Translations under genes and position numbers: made by a program
The notes under the pieces: generated by a model
What the model was told of the DNA's origin: nothing
Seen by the model: only the letters and a program-made list of their open reading frames with translations
Databases searched by the model: none
NCBI GenBank assembly: GCA_904066235.2
Contig: CAJFCV020000003.1
Span: 12,152,001-12,216,000, forward strand
Reading direction: 5' to 3'
Origin: Bursaphelenchus xylophilus
Lineage: Eukaryota; Nematoda; Chromadorea; Rhabditida; Aphelenchoididae
Length of the DNA stretch: 64,000 nt
Part shown: one piece after another, positions 11,123-21,939 of the stretch
Layout of the letters: each line of letters begins with the position of its first letter
How positions within the stretch are numbered: position 1 is the stretch's first letter

Positions 11123-11140
11123 TTCATCGAAGGGTGTATA

Positions 11141-11706
11141 CATGGGTCTTACAAAAAACGTGAAGGAAAGTGGAAGGCTATAACTTCCGGCGGAGGCGGC
11201 GCAGAGACTTCGTATTTGAAATATGTATTTTTGAAAGACATTAGTTTTCGTCTACGAAATAACAAGCTCTTAGAGTGCAAACTGCGGTCGCTACGACCTT
11301 CTGAAGTAGAGGCATCTCTACCCCGAAAACCATGTTTTGTTCGGTTGAAAATCACCAGGAAATGTCGGATTTTTTGGGGGTTTCTTGATATAGTCTTTAA
11401 GTAAATGTCGAAAAAATTGCAAGTGTTAGCACTTTCCTCCTCTTTTTCAACATCACCCATATCGAAACCCCCCAAAAAATCCGACATTTTTCGATCATTT
11501 TCAACTGGAAAAACCTGGTTTTCGGGGTAGAGATCCCTCTACTTCAGCAGGTCGTAGCGACCCCAGTTTGCACTTTAAAAGCTTGTTATTTCGTAGACAA
11601 AAACTAATGTCTTTTAAAAATACATATTTCAAATATGAAGTCTCTGCGCCGCCTCCGCCGGAAGTTATAGCCTTCCACTTTCCTTCACGTTTTTTGTAAG
11701 ACCCTG
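11141..11706. mobile_element. long foldback element, CAGGGTCTTAC termini, TA-flanked
   Basis: Two arms of roughly 245 bp (about 11141-11390 and 11460-11706) are inverted copies of each other and include TAACTTCCGGCGGAGGCGGC and ACGACC...AGTAGAG blocks. Termini are CATGGGTCTTACAAAAAACG at the left and the complement of CAGGGTCTTACAAAAAACG at the right, flanked by TA on each side. The TA duplication fits a Tc1/mariner-type foldback element. ORFs inside are in opposite arms and are not credible genes. Confidence 0.85.
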
Positions 11707-11799
11707 TAATGTAAACTTGAGAGATCTTCGGGCTTCTCCAATGTTTTCGCTTGTTGGACCTGACGTCAAACGGCCGGCGGGGATTCGTAGGAAAAACTT

Positions 11800-12320
11800 G
11801 TTATGAAAGGTGTCAGAAACACTCGACTATACAATTTATTATACTAGACATGTTTGAAGGGGGAATTTGAGAAAAAAACAGAGTGACATCAACGGAAATG
11901 TTGCGTATTTTTAGACCGAAATTTGGATAAAAACATGACATTTTTTGCGAATTTTGACATGAAAAGTTTTATATCTGTATTTACTGTAGAGAAATAGTCA
12001 TGATGATTCAATAAAAAATTAATTTTTTTTTCAATCTGGCAAAGATATGGCCAAAACGCGCTTCAAAAACGGGTCAATTTCATGTGTCAATGTTTGTTGA
12101 AAATTTCACATTGCAAACAAGTCGCAGCTCGGGCGCAGGTCGGCTCAAAACGACAAAAATTAGTCTTTCAAATAGGCAAATTTTTCTAGATTTGCTTTCC
12201 AAGATGAGGGCGACAATTTTCAGCCAAATTTGAACTTAAAAATCGGCTTTAGGTCTACAATCATCATTCATATTCTTCTGTGAGCGCTCTCCGCATTTCG
12301 TGCACTCTCTAAACGCGGGC
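11800..12320. other. degenerate repeat remnants
   Basis: Contains scattered words of the ~450-bp family (AATTTTGACATGAAAAGTTT, TACTGTAGAGAAATAGTCAT, GCGCTCTCCGCATTTCG). Nothing here supports a gene. Confidence 0.35.
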
Positions 12321-12329
12321 TAAAGTATA

Positions 12330-12580
12330 CAGTAACTGACCCGATCCAGTGGCAAAAAACGTGCCATTTTACATCCGGGAAGCATTAAAAATGTGGCAAA
12401 ATGCTTCCTTTTCCAAGTGAAAAAACTTCGTTTTGAAGATCGCGCCCTTTCCCTCACAAAAAATGATCGGGCGCGCTTTTGAAATCGGAGTTTTTTCACT
12501 TGGAAAGGGAGGTATTTTGCCACATTTTTTTACTTCCTGGATGCAAATTGGCGCGTTTTTTGCCACTGCATCAGGATAGC
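12330..12580. mobile_element. CAGTGACGG MITE, diverged copy
   Basis: Begins CAGTAACTGACCCGATCCAG after TA and is internally palindromic (CCAAGTGAAAAAACT near 12413 against AGTTTTTTCACTTGG near 12489, and GCATCCAGGAAG-type ends). The right terminus decays after TGCATCAGGAT. Better copies are at 37676-37924 and 39715-39966. Confidence 0.7.
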
Positions 12581-13090
12581 TAAAATTATTAGGTATAGAA
12601 GTATGACTCCGCCGTCTTCTTGTTTTGCATTTTTTTACAGGCTTCAGTAAGGCTTTAAAATTTCTGTTCAGATCTTCGGAAAGAACTTTGAAAACGCTAT
12701 CTAATGGTATATGTTTGGTATGGTAAGGATTGACATAGCGGTTTTTATGAAGCTTCAAACATGACCAAGTTCTCATTAGAGATACTATACTTCCCTTGTA
12801 AAAAAACTGTAAAGTTACAGACGTATGAGGCCATATTCCCACCACCAAACCCTGAGTGTAAAGTAATGTACTAATGCGGTGTAAAGTAATGGATATCACG
12901 CTCTCGCACTATAAAATTTCTTTTCCGCGAACACTTTCTTTTCGGCCGATGTAAACAGTCGCTAGACATGGATGAAGAATGTTTTCGTCCTCAAAGTTTT
13001 TTGTTATGCAAAGAGGATAAGTCAGAATTCGTATTAATAGAAATGAGTGATGTTTTTTTTTGTTTTCGCGAGATATTAGAGTAAAATTTG
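12581..13090. other. no recognisable gene
   Basis: A long minus-strand ORF (12369-12899) overlaps the CAGTGACGG MITE and shows no family resemblance. Nothing else is recognised. Confidence 0.35.
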
Positions 13091-13095
13091 TTGTA

Positions 13096-13242
13096 TCAGT
13101 CTGTCGGGGAGAATAACGGATGAATAAAATGTTTTGTCTCGCTAAAAAAAGGGTGAATCAGCAAATCCCCGCGGCTTGTCGCAAAGGAATGATAGGCGAT
13201 TCCAAGCCGCGACAAATCCACATTATTTTCCCGATGGATAGA
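13096..13242. mobile_element. MITE, TCAGTCTGTCGG family
   Basis: Left end TCAGTCTGTCGGGGAGAATA after TA (13094-13095). The right end is degenerate (CATTATTTTCCCGATGGATAGA) and followed by TA. The interior resembles type A at the left and type C at the right. Confidence 0.7.
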
Positions 13243-13394
13243 TATGATTGATATGCCTGACCCAATTTTTTAAAATTCCCTTTTTTAAAGGGCATTTTAA
13301 AAGGCTGGGTCAGACATGACTATGGTTTGCGGTTCGCTGTATTCACTATGATTCACTGTCCGAAAAAGATCCAAAGAATTGCAAAGGTTGCAAC

Positions 13395-13742
13395 CAGAGA
13401 TTGGCACGGCTCCGGAGCCGGCTCCGGCTCCCAAGCCTAAAGTCGGAGCCAGGCTTCTCAGCGTTCAGAAGAGAAAAATTTTCATGATCTTGTTAAGCCA
13501 AATTGCTTGAAAAATACTGGGAAGGATGTGTTGCATACAACTTGGTTGCAAAAATGTTGGGCGTACTCTGGCACTAATAACGTTTTTTTTTGAAAAAATA
13601 TTTAAAAAAAATTTTTTGCACGGGAGCCGGGATTCAGAGCCGCAGACCTTTTTAAGTTTTTCATGGGAGCCGGCGCTGCAAGTTGGGCCTCGGCTCTGGG
13701 AGCTAAGAGCCGGAGCCGAAATTTTGACCGCGGCAATCTCTG
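13395..13742. mobile_element. hAT-type element, GGCTCC-rich
   Basis: 348 bp bounded by CAGAGATTGGCACGGC and GCGGCAATCTCTG, with an exact 8-bp duplication GTTGCAAC (13387-13394 and 13743-13750). Subterminal GGCTCCGG or CCGGAGCC words recur. It is the sister of the element at 49367-49742. No transposase. Confidence 0.88.
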
Positions 13743-14089
13743 GTTGCAACAAGACCTAGGGGCATTTACTCGAATTCTCATCGTTTCCCTCGCAAGGGAA
13801 GTCTACAAAATTTGAAGAAGGAGTAAAAGTTGTTGATACGATCACGCAACTTGCACTTTTGGGTCGCAGAAGCTTTAAGAATGAAACTTTTTCAACGGCC
13901 ACTGTGAAGTTTATACGATGGGGTTCCACACGATATTCATATTTTCTGAAAGCTGGCTTCTTACTCTACTGCCATGCCAAATTTTAGCCTTCTAGCTCAA
14001 ACGGCTAGCGAGATATGGAGAGAGAAAGCAAGCGCATTCCGAAAAAAATGGAAAAAGTCGCGGAGATCGGGTGTGTCCCAAAAGTACAG

Positions 14090-14146
14090 AGCATAGGCGA
14101 TTCCAAGCTGCGACGAATCCACATTATTTTCCCGACGGATTGATAT
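14090..14146. mobile_element. right half of a TCAGTCTGTCGG MITE, type C
   Basis: GCGATTCCAAGCTGCGACGAATCCACATTATTTTCCCGACGGATTGATA matches the right portion of the type C interior. No left end is visible. Confidence 0.6.
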
Positions 14147-14156
14147 GAGATTACTA

Positions 14157-14303
14157 TCAGTCTGTCGGGAAAATAATGAGCACACTTTCGAGGCGAAAAT
14201 CGGATCAAAATGAATTGTCTTTGCGACAAAATCAAATTGCTTTTCACTTCAGCGATATGATCAGCACAGCGACATTGTACTCATCATTTTCCCGACAGAC
14301 TGA
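14157..14303. mobile_element. MITE, TCAGTCTGTCGG family, interior type B
   Basis: TCAGTCTGTCGGGAAAATAA preceded by TA (14155-14156), interior ATGAGCAC, right end CATCATTTTCCCGACAGACTGA. The right flank reads AA rather than TA. Confidence 0.8.
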
Positions 14304-14670
14304 AACAAGATGTAATTTGGATGATCTCTGAAATTTTTCATATTTTTCCAAGTCCTCCCTTTTTTGTAGCCGACTGTTTTTAGCGTATTTATAGCGTTCC
14401 GGCTTCCCACATTCCAAATTCATTGTTTGTCCAGGAAGTGGATTTGCAAAATTTGTTTTTGTACGGCTTCAAGGCCCACAAAAACCATTTGACGAAATTG
14501 TATCCAATGAACATTACGCCGGTTGTACGAGTTCCTTGCGAAATTATTTTCGACTCCCTTCTCAGTACTTGTATTTGTATTGTATTTGTTCGAAGGTTCG
14601 TAGAACCCGGCATTAGGCAACTTCCGAAAAATGCATGATCTCGCCCACCGTGTTCTGCGAAACAAACTAT
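14304..14670. other. no recognisable gene
   Basis: Unique-looking sequence with short opposing ORFs. There is no family match, repeat or palindrome array that I can name. Confidence 0.35.
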
Positions 14671-14674
14671 ATTA

Positions 14675-14829
14675 TCAGTCTGTCGGAAAAATAACGGCGG
14701 ATCGTCGCATCAAAATGTCTCGCCTCGCCGCTATCGCACACCAAATCCCCAGCCGCGGCTTGCAGTCGCAGAGAGATGATGTGCGATTAACAGGCGCGAC
14801 GATCCGCCGTTATTTTCCCGACAGACTGA
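14675..14829. mobile_element. MITE, TCAGTCTGTCGG family, interior type A
   Basis: 155 bp with perfect TCAGTCTGTCGG ends and TA on both sides (14673-14674, 14830-14831). Nearly identical to the copy at 2245, so relatively young. It is followed at once by the inverted TTTATAAAGTGCATGG motif. Confidence 0.88.
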
Positions 14830-14954
14830 TAGCGTTTTTATAAAGTGCATGGATTTTTTGTAGTGCGCCGCACAGTGCATCCTGAAAATTTTCCAACGCT
14901 TGTCGCCAACGCACTGTGGATTATGGGCGTGCCTTTGCGCACTGTGCAAACCAC

Positions 14955-15270
14955 GATCCTTGCCGCCGAGACAGCACGCTAAGCGTGGAGAGCGTTCAGT
15001 AAGAAAACACCTTTTTGGCCATACCTTTGATAGTTTGGAGCGGAAAAATTTGATTTTTTGTAGAAACATTATCTTTTACGGTAGAAATAGGCATGAAAGT
15101 TTTCGTGGCGAACTTCGGCAAAAAGTCCTAAATTTTGGCCGACTTTCGATCTAAAAATCTCGGTTGTTTCTGCAAAGTGCGAGCTAGGATTCTCGCATAA
15201 ATCTTAGAAAAAAATATTCTAAATTTGTGCTAGGTTTCATCAAAATCTGAGCGTCGCACTTGGAGTACTT
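14955..15270. mobile_element. ~450-bp family, left-truncated copy
   Basis: Retains the AGCACGCTAAGCGTGGAGAGCG block, the GATTTTTTGTAGAAACATTA block and the right terminus (GAGCGTCGCACTTGGAGTACTTCCCTTG followed by TAA). The left ~130 bp are missing. Further family fragments continue to about 15390. Confidence 0.7.
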
Positions 15271-15399
15271 CCCTTGTAAGTGTTTCTGCAAAGTCAGAGC
15301 CACGATTTTAGCATATATCTTTGAAAAAAGTTCGGAATTTTGTCTCAAGCTTCATCAAAATTTGAGTGTCGAACTTGTGACATCTTCTTGTTTTTTATA

Positions 15400-16175
15400 A
15401 GGAAAACTGAGACGTTTACCACCGCGTAATTTACATATATACTTGCCACGTTACACATTTGTATACACAACACACTGTTTTTATTACCGCAGCCGTTTCC
15501 CATTTTCATATGTGTTCACAAGACTTGTATTCTACTTTTATTAAGACAACACCCCCTCTTGTTCTCTGTAACAAGGTTTTTTATGGCCGTTTTATAGTAT
15601 CGCGGCTATTTTCGGCCACAAATCTAATCAAAGTCGCGTCCACTTTGCATGAGAGGCCCGAAAACAAGTAATAAATGTATCGGATTTCTTATTTTCGTCT
15701 TCTAATGTTTTGATGACGAAATATTGAAGGGATTTGACATAAATGTACTTGCGAAATTGGTGGTTTCAATTGCTATTAGTGGGATTTTAAAGCCGGAAAA
15801 CATGTAGTTTTCAGAGATAAGTTCAATTGGGCATTCGCATAGGCAATCAAAAGCACAGTACTCTCTTTTTTTGCGCCTTGCCAAGTCTTTATCGCGAGAC
15901 ACCTCGTCGCAAGGCTGAATTCAAAAAGAATTGCGGAATCGCGCGCGACAATAAGGCAAAATCAACAAAATTGCACAGTGCAAAATGTGTTTTCGGGTGA
16001 ATGCACAGTGCGGAGTCGCAGAAAATTCTAAAGACTTTTTTCCGCGACTAGTATGTTGGATCTGCGCCACACGGCAATTCTAGGAAACCTTAGCTTGCGC
16101 TAGGCAGGATTTTTTTGCCATTGGATCAGGTCCCACTGTACTTTCTTTTCGCTAGCTCACCCCACTTTTCGCGTA
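15400..16175. other. no recognisable gene
   Basis: Holds two GCACAGTGC palindromes near 15974 and 16004 and a fragment of a CAGTGACGG MITE end (GCCATTGGATCAGGTCCCACTGTA) near 16117-16140. Small ORFs have no support. Confidence 0.4.
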
Positions 16176-16177
16176 CG

Positions 16178-16340
16178 ACATCAGCGGGAAAATTGTCGCA
16201 ACTTGATGGCGCAGAGTCGAAAAGAGGCGCAATCGCGCACAAAATCCCCAGCCGCGGCTAGCCATTGCAAAGCTGAGCCATCCCTAACAAGATGGCCAAT
16301 TCCAAGGCGCGACGACCCGCCACTATTTTTTCGACAGACG
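16178..16340. mobile_element. MITE, TCAGTCTGTCGG family, decayed type A
   Basis: TCAGCGGGAAAATTGTCGCA at the left, CAAAATCCCCAGCCGCGGCT in the middle, and GCGCGACGACCCGCCACTATTTTTTCGACAGAC at the right match the type A copies with many substitutions. Confidence 0.6.
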
Positions 16341-16790
16341 GAAAAATGTCGATTTGTCATTCACCACTTTTTCCTATTTTTGCGCCTTTCCATCTTCAAG
16401 ACGAACACTTGAGTGTGGTCCTTTAATTTCGATTAATTGACGGAAGTTTGGAGCACAGTATGCGAAATTGGAAAAGATTTCGCTCGCTGAAATCTTGACC
16501 TTTTTGTCGTGGGACTTCTAAATTTCCTATTTTATAATTTGGCCAAAGAATTAGAGCCCCCATTTTTTGCAATTAGTGGATCATCCTGCGTTGGCCTTAA
16601 TCGGGAAATTTTTTAATTTGCAATTCTTTGGCACATGGAAGAGTGATTAAAAAACCCCTCCCCCGGAGAAAAACGAATTACATTTTTACATGTTGGACTT
16701 TAATTTTGAGTGTTATGGCAGCGGAAATTACTGAAAATTAGTTTCATCAAAGAGGGAATGTTTCTCAGTCTGTTTTGGAATAGTTGTTCT

Positions 16791-16900
16791 TCCGGAAGGT
16801 CGCCGGACTGATTTTTGGCGTTTGCACTGTGCCAACAAAGTCAGGGTGCGAGCGACAACCCAAAAAAAGGTCTATTGCACGGTGCAAAAAGCCCAATTAG
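16791..16900. mobile_element. CTTCCGG element, left part
   Basis: CTTCCGGAAGGTCGCCGGAC, then GTTTGCACTGTGCCAACAAAGTCAGGGTGCGAGCGACAACCC, match the left half of the copy at 1810. The sequence GGTGCGAGCGACA here is the unoccupied version of the hAT target at 49359-49366. Confidence 0.65.
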
Positions 16901-17318
16901 CCCAAATTTAGCGTGCACGCTCAATTCATCGTTGTCAATGTCCGGACAGTGGATTTAGTTAGTGAGGTACCTTCTTTTTACGTACCACCTTACCCTTGAA
17001 AAAACGGCTGCAGCCTGTGATTTTACACTTTATACGATGAAACATGTCCGGCACTAAACTTATTGCCTCCGTATGGAACTAAATGAGTCGTCGAAGCGTT
17101 TTTTTCTAACATTAGTGCCCAAGCTTGGGCGCAGTTCGCGGAGTACCTTGATTGTGGCCAAAATAAGGAACTTTTTCCGCATTTTCATAAAGTGCCTGGA
17201 TTTTTGCACCAACATTCCGGTCTTTCGCATGACTCGCACTCAAGAGTTCAGACAATCCTCTCACGGTGTATTTTTGTTTCGTTCATCATTTGCAATGTGC
17301 ATCTAAGCGCCAAGGCAA

Positions 17319-17401
17319 GCCTAATAAGCCTAAGCTACGCTTAAGCCTGAGTCTGGGCTTAAGCCAAAACCAGCTAAGCCTAAGTGCGAACTAAGCCTAA
17401 A
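17319..17401. repeat. GCCTAA-rich, telomere-like patch
   Basis: Four exact GCCTAA words (17319, 17328, 17378, 17395) and several near matches within about 80 bp. GCCTAA is the complement of TTAGGC, the usual nematode telomere unit. Spacing is irregular, so it may instead be subterminal repeats of a hAT-like element comparable to the GGCCCGG and GGCTCC elements. Confidence 0.5.
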
Positions 17402-18503
17402 ACTTAGAATTTTTGGCCTAGAGAGAAAAAATGGCCGAAAACGGGAAAAAATGTCGTCAAATCTTAAAAATCTTGGCCAAGAGAAAAAATGGCCAAATTT
17501 AAAAAAAAATTTGGCCAAACCCTGAAAAGTTTGGCCAAGCGGGAAAAAAATGCCAAATTTATAAAAAGAATGTGGCCAAATTTTTGCATTTTGGCCAAGC
17601 GGGGATACATGGCCAAATATTAGAAATTTTGGGCCATGAAAGAATAAATGGCCAAATTTTTAAAAATATGGCCAAATTGTTACCTTTTGGCCAAGCGGGA
17701 ATACATGGCCAAATATTAGAAATGCTGGCCATGAAAAGAAAAAATGGCCAAATGTCAAAAAATCTGGCCAAACCGAAGAACCTTTTAATATAATTTATAA
17801 CGTTGCCTTCGCCGTTATAAGATTATCAAAAGAGGATGCGGAATTAACATTCTACATCCTCTTTTGATATTGCTTTCCCCTCCTCTACATCTTTATTTTT
17901 ACCTCACCGCTTTCACTCCAAAAACTCTCATTTTGCTGTTATAAACCGCTGACGTTGGCCGGGATTACATTTGAGTGTCCTTTGCCAAACCACTTAAACT
18001 TTTGTCTAGGGCCGTTTTCGTTGTATGACGTGATTACTTTTTATCTTTTTATTACTTTCCGAGGAGCGCGTTCCCATTTATGAATTCCCAATAAGTTTTG
18101 TTTGATGGGCTTTGAGAAGGAAATGAGGATTAGGGATATTGAAGTTGCCGAACATCGTTCGGAATTTCATTTCGGAACTTCATTTGAAACGAATTTACGA
18201 AAAATTTATTAACAGGGGAAGTACTCCAAGTGCGACGCTCAGATTTTGATGAAACTTGGCACAAATTTACAATAATTTTTGCCAAGATATATTTTAAAAT
18301 TTGGCCATCGCTTGGCCAGAAGGTAATAATTTGGCCACATTCTTTTAAATTTGGCATTTTTTCCCGCTTGGCCAAACTTTTCAGGGTTTGGCCAAATTTT
18401 TTAAGAATTTGGCCATTTTTTCTCTTGGCCAAGATTTTTAAGATTTGACGACATTCTTTCCCTTTTCGGCCATTTTTTTCTCTCTAGGCCAAAAATTCTA
18501 ACA
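17402..18503. repeat. foldback with GGCCA minisatellite arms
   Basis: The left arm (17402 to about 17610) begins TTAGAATTTTTGGCCTAGAG and is matched in reverse complement by the right arm (about 18290-18503), including the GATTTGACGACATTCTTTCC block and the GGCCAAACTTTTCAGGGTTTGGCCAA block. The middle (17800-18210) is non-repetitive. A truncated ~450-bp-family end lies at 18214-18290, directly against the right arm. Confidence 0.85.
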
Positions 18504-18952
18504 GGGGAAGTACTCCAAGTGCGACGCTCAGATTTTGATGAAACTTGGCGCAAATTTAGAATAATTTTTTCTAAGATATATGCGGGAATCCTAGCTCGCG
18601 TTTTGCAGAAAAAACCCAGATTTTTAGATCAAAAGTAGGCGAAAATTTTGGATTTTTTGCCGAATTTCGGCACGAAAAGTTTCATGCCTATTTCTACAGT
18701 AAAGGATAATGTTTCTACGAAAAATCAAACTTTTCCGCTCGAAACCGCCAAAGTTATGGCCAAAAAGCGTTTTTCTCTCTCCAACCGCTCTCCACGATTA
18801 GCGTGCTCTCTCGGCGGGAAAAATCGTTCGATATTTCGGCGGCACCCGCAAAGTGCGAGCTCAAACATTCAGGAATTGATATTTAGTCCATACCCGACGT
18901 GTGTGCAAAATTTAAGGAAAATCTGAGCGTCGCACTTGGAGTACTTCCCCTG
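18502..18952. mobile_element. ~450-bp element with TNA target duplication, intact copy
   Basis: Termini CAGGGGAAGTACTCCAAGTG and complement, flanked by TAA on both sides (18499-18501, 18953-18955). The terminal inverted match continues through GCGACGCTCAGATTTT. Other intact copies are at 54274-54722 (TGA duplicated) and 55703-56146 (TAA duplicated). A 3-bp TNA duplication suggests PIF/Harbinger-like mobilisation; this is an inference. No coding capacity. Confidence 0.85.
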
Positions 18953-18959
18953 TAAGTCT

Positions 18960-19480
18960 GGGAGACGCTTTGAATGCTGAAATTTTAAAGGGAAGTTTAG
19001 AGGTGAATGAAGATGCGATAAATTTTTTAACGACTCGATAAAACTTGTCGGCAGTTGCAATACAAATTGCAATGAGATAAAATGTTGGTTGCCAGCGCCT
19101 GTCGCTTCGGGCTGCCCCGAAGCTACAGGTAATCGTCATGTGATTTTCTACAAAAGAAAACATTCCGGACGACGTATTTTAACCAAGGAAAAAAACTGAA
19201 AAAAATGGGACTTGCCTTTGCTGTTTGATAAAGTAAAATTTTGTAGAGGGTGGGGCATCTTTGTGGCCCGATTTGAATTGGCAATAACTTCTTTAGTTTT
19301 TGGTCAAATCTTAAAATTCTTTTTTTCCCTGAGCCCTCAGACAACCCCATTTTGTTTGATACTAAATATGTTATGCATAGTAAGTGTTTGTTTCATCAGA
19401 AATTTCCTGTTTTTTCTTTTTGAATGCGCTGTATGATATCTTCATTTCTCCTGGACAGTATTCGGCTGTAAGACACATCG
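18960..19480. other. no recognisable gene
   Basis: Short ORFs on both strands overlap each other without family resemblance. No repeat named elsewhere is present. Confidence 0.35.
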
Positions 19481-19484
19481 CCGG

Positions 19485-19639
19485 TCAATCTGTCGGGAAA
19501 ATAATGAGCACAATGTCGCTGCGCCGATCGCGTCGCTGAAATGAAAAAAATTTTGATTTTGCCGCGACACAATTCATTTTCTCAGCGGCATTGTGATTTT
19601 CGATGCGACAAAGTGCTCATTATTTTCCCGACAGACTGA
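19485..19639. mobile_element. MITE, TCAGTCTGTCGG family, interior type B
   Basis: TCAATCTGTCGGGAAAATAA plus ATGAGCAC at the left and GTGCTCATTATTTTCCCGACAGACTGA at the right, followed by TA (19640-19641). The central half contains paired CGCTGAAATG and CAGCGGCATTG words. Confidence 0.8.
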
Positions 19640-20460
19640 TAAAAATACTAACTTTTACTGTACATGCCGGTAATTGCCTCAATTTTTCGCAGACTTCTCT
19701 CCTTATCCAGACGTAAAAGTTGTCATCCATGAACGTTTGTTTTCAATTTTTATTCCACCATTTTTTCTTTTTTTCATTTTCCCATCAGCCAATTCCGGTG
19801 GGTTTCCGAGAAACAATAAAAAGAACATAATTTGTTATGGCCGCCGCAGCATGTTTTGCCGATAATTTAGTAGTCAAACGGTCTGTTCCTGAAGGGCACA
19901 GAGAGGGTAATTCTAACGAAAATTTTTTTTTGAGGAGGCGGTTTTTACCGACCGCTGAATGCTTCTTTGTTCGGCGTCAAAAGCTTTGACTATAGTTTGT
20001 AAACTACGGCAGTTTTAATCTTCCTTGTGACTTCCCTGTCTGTTCCAATCGCCCAAAAAACAATATTTTCAGTATTTTCATCGACTCACGAGTTATAAAA
20101 AATTCCATTTTAATCAAAATTGCAACTGCCAATGAATAATATTTGATGTTTTGCTCAGCAATCCTCATACATGTTGATTCCCCAAAGCAATTTTTCGAAT
20201 GGACCTGGGAAACATATAATACTTGGTTATAATCCGTGAACAAATCCCCACAGGGCCTATAGTTTTACCCAGAACAAAGGGTAGAGTGTGTTCATGTTGT
20301 GTGCACTATAATCACAGTGTAAAAGTGAGTGGATCGCGGTGGGATTTGCAAAGAACCCTGGGATTTGGAGTGGAGGACGTGTCAGCGCCGCTATTATGTA
20401 TATTATATTTGGAACGTATTATTTGTTGGTACGTGACGAAACGAACATGGAGCTGTATTG
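19640..20460. other. no recognisable gene
   Basis: No gene, RNA or repeat could be supported in this stretch. Confidence 0.35.
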
Positions 20461-20469
20461 GCATGGGAG

Positions 20470-21440
20470 GAAATATTCGCATTTTCACAAAGTGCGTAGA
20501 CTTTTTTCGCGACGCACAATGCAATTTGCCACTTTTGGCATTATGCAATGTCCGTCGAAAAATTCGCGGCGACACAGTCGAAAAACCTTGCGCCATTCCG
20601 ATTTTTCAATTGCAGAGTGCAGTATTAATATTTTCATAAAGTGCGTGGACATTTTTTCGCTTTTGTGCAGTGCAATTTTCTTTTTTTTCACACTCATCGC
20701 CAATGCACAGTGTATTTTCAAACCAAATACGAAACTCTTTTTGACCTTTCTGAATAATTACCGCAGACGCACCTGTAGCGCGGTTTTGGCATTTCAAGAG
20801 AGCCGCAAAACTTTCTGGAACTTTCGAATGAACCTAGTTGACAGGATGCACGTTGTGTTCGGATTTTATGCGTGCGTAGACTTTGTTTTTGCGGCGTGAA
20901 TTTTGTTTTTTTTTTGCACTGCGCAATGCCTGTAGTCGAAAAAAAACTTGCGTCGAAAACTTTTTGAATTGCACAGTGCAAAATGTAAAATGCACTGTGA
21001 GGAAAGCTTGCAAAGAAAAGTCTATGCACTTTATGAAAATTCTAATAAAGTGCGCGGAAAAAAATCAAAATGCACCCCGCAAAAACCGGGCTTTTTCCTT
21101 TTGCACTGTGCACATTTTTGAGCAAAATCGCAGCGGCTCAGTTGAGAAAAGCTTACGTCGCAGCGATATTTCAAATGCACAGTGCAAAATCAAAAAAAAG
21201 GTGAGTGCACGGGTCTTGCTTTGCAGTGATTTGAAGGTGGTACCTCTAATCCTGGGTATAAAGGCGGCTGGAGCAACCCAATCCTGTCCCAACTGTACCG
21301 TGGAACGTGCAGAGCACAAGAGGGCGATGACGACGGACGCTGGGAGGAGGACTTACAGAGATCCGCTGATATGTCTTCTGCAGGAAGATGTAGTGGGGGA
21401 CATACTCGCAAATTTTTGTACACGGTGCAAAAATTGACAT
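20470..21440. repeat. elements bounded by CATAAAGTGC, with GCACNGTGC palindromes
   Basis: CACAAAGTGCGTAGAC (20486), TTTTCATAAAGTGCGTGGAC (20631), TATGCACTTTATGAAAAT (21022) and ATAAAGTGCGCGG (21046) are the same end in both orientations. They enclose GCACAGTGC-type palindromes and blocks such as CAGTTGAGAAAAGCTTACGTCGCAGCGATATTTC (21139), also present at 49019. Long ORFs in this interval pass through palindromes and are not supported. Confidence 0.6.
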
Positions 21441-21784
21441 TCTCAGCGACATTTGGGATCGTTAGGCCAATAGAATTATATTCTTTTTGCTCTGTGTTCC
21501 GTTCGCATGACGTGCTGTGACGCGGCGCGTGTGCCCCTCTCCGATATTACACTTGATGTTTGTCGGCGGGGGGCCAACAGATTTCAGCGTTTGTTTCGCG
21601 TTTTCCCCCACGGCGTTCCCTCGCTTCTACAGAGCAAGGGGAGAGTGGATGATGTGTGGAGTCTGAGTGTGGGTTACTTGAAGACGGGGTTTTTGGTTTT
21701 TGGGACGTTTGAGGAACGCAGATTAGGAAGTTATTCATCAGATTTTTTGGGAAAAGGATGACATTTTTTGGAAAAAAGATGTTT
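21441..21784. other. no recognisable gene
   Basis: Less AT-rich than its surroundings. The small ORFs on both strands resemble nothing I recognise. Confidence 0.3.
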
Positions 21785-21931
21785 TCAGTCTGTCGGGAAA
21801 ATAATGAGCACTCTGTCGCAGTGAAAAATAGCATCAAAATGAACTGTATCACGGCAAAAATAAAGATATTTTTACTTCAGCGACGGGATCGACGAAGCAA
21901 ATTTGGACTCATTATTTTCCCGACAAACTGA
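21785..21931. mobile_element. MITE, TCAGTCTGTCGG family, interior type B
   Basis: TCAGTCTGTCGGGAAAATAA plus ATGAGCACTCTGTCGC at the left. The right end is CTCATTATTTTCCCGACAAACTGA. No TA duplication remains. Confidence 0.8.
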
Positions 21932-21939
21932 TTTTTCTT

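Noticed and set aside
20223..21437. ORFs of 103-186 codons
   Set aside because: They pass through repeat elements with GCACNGTGC palindromes and have no family match.
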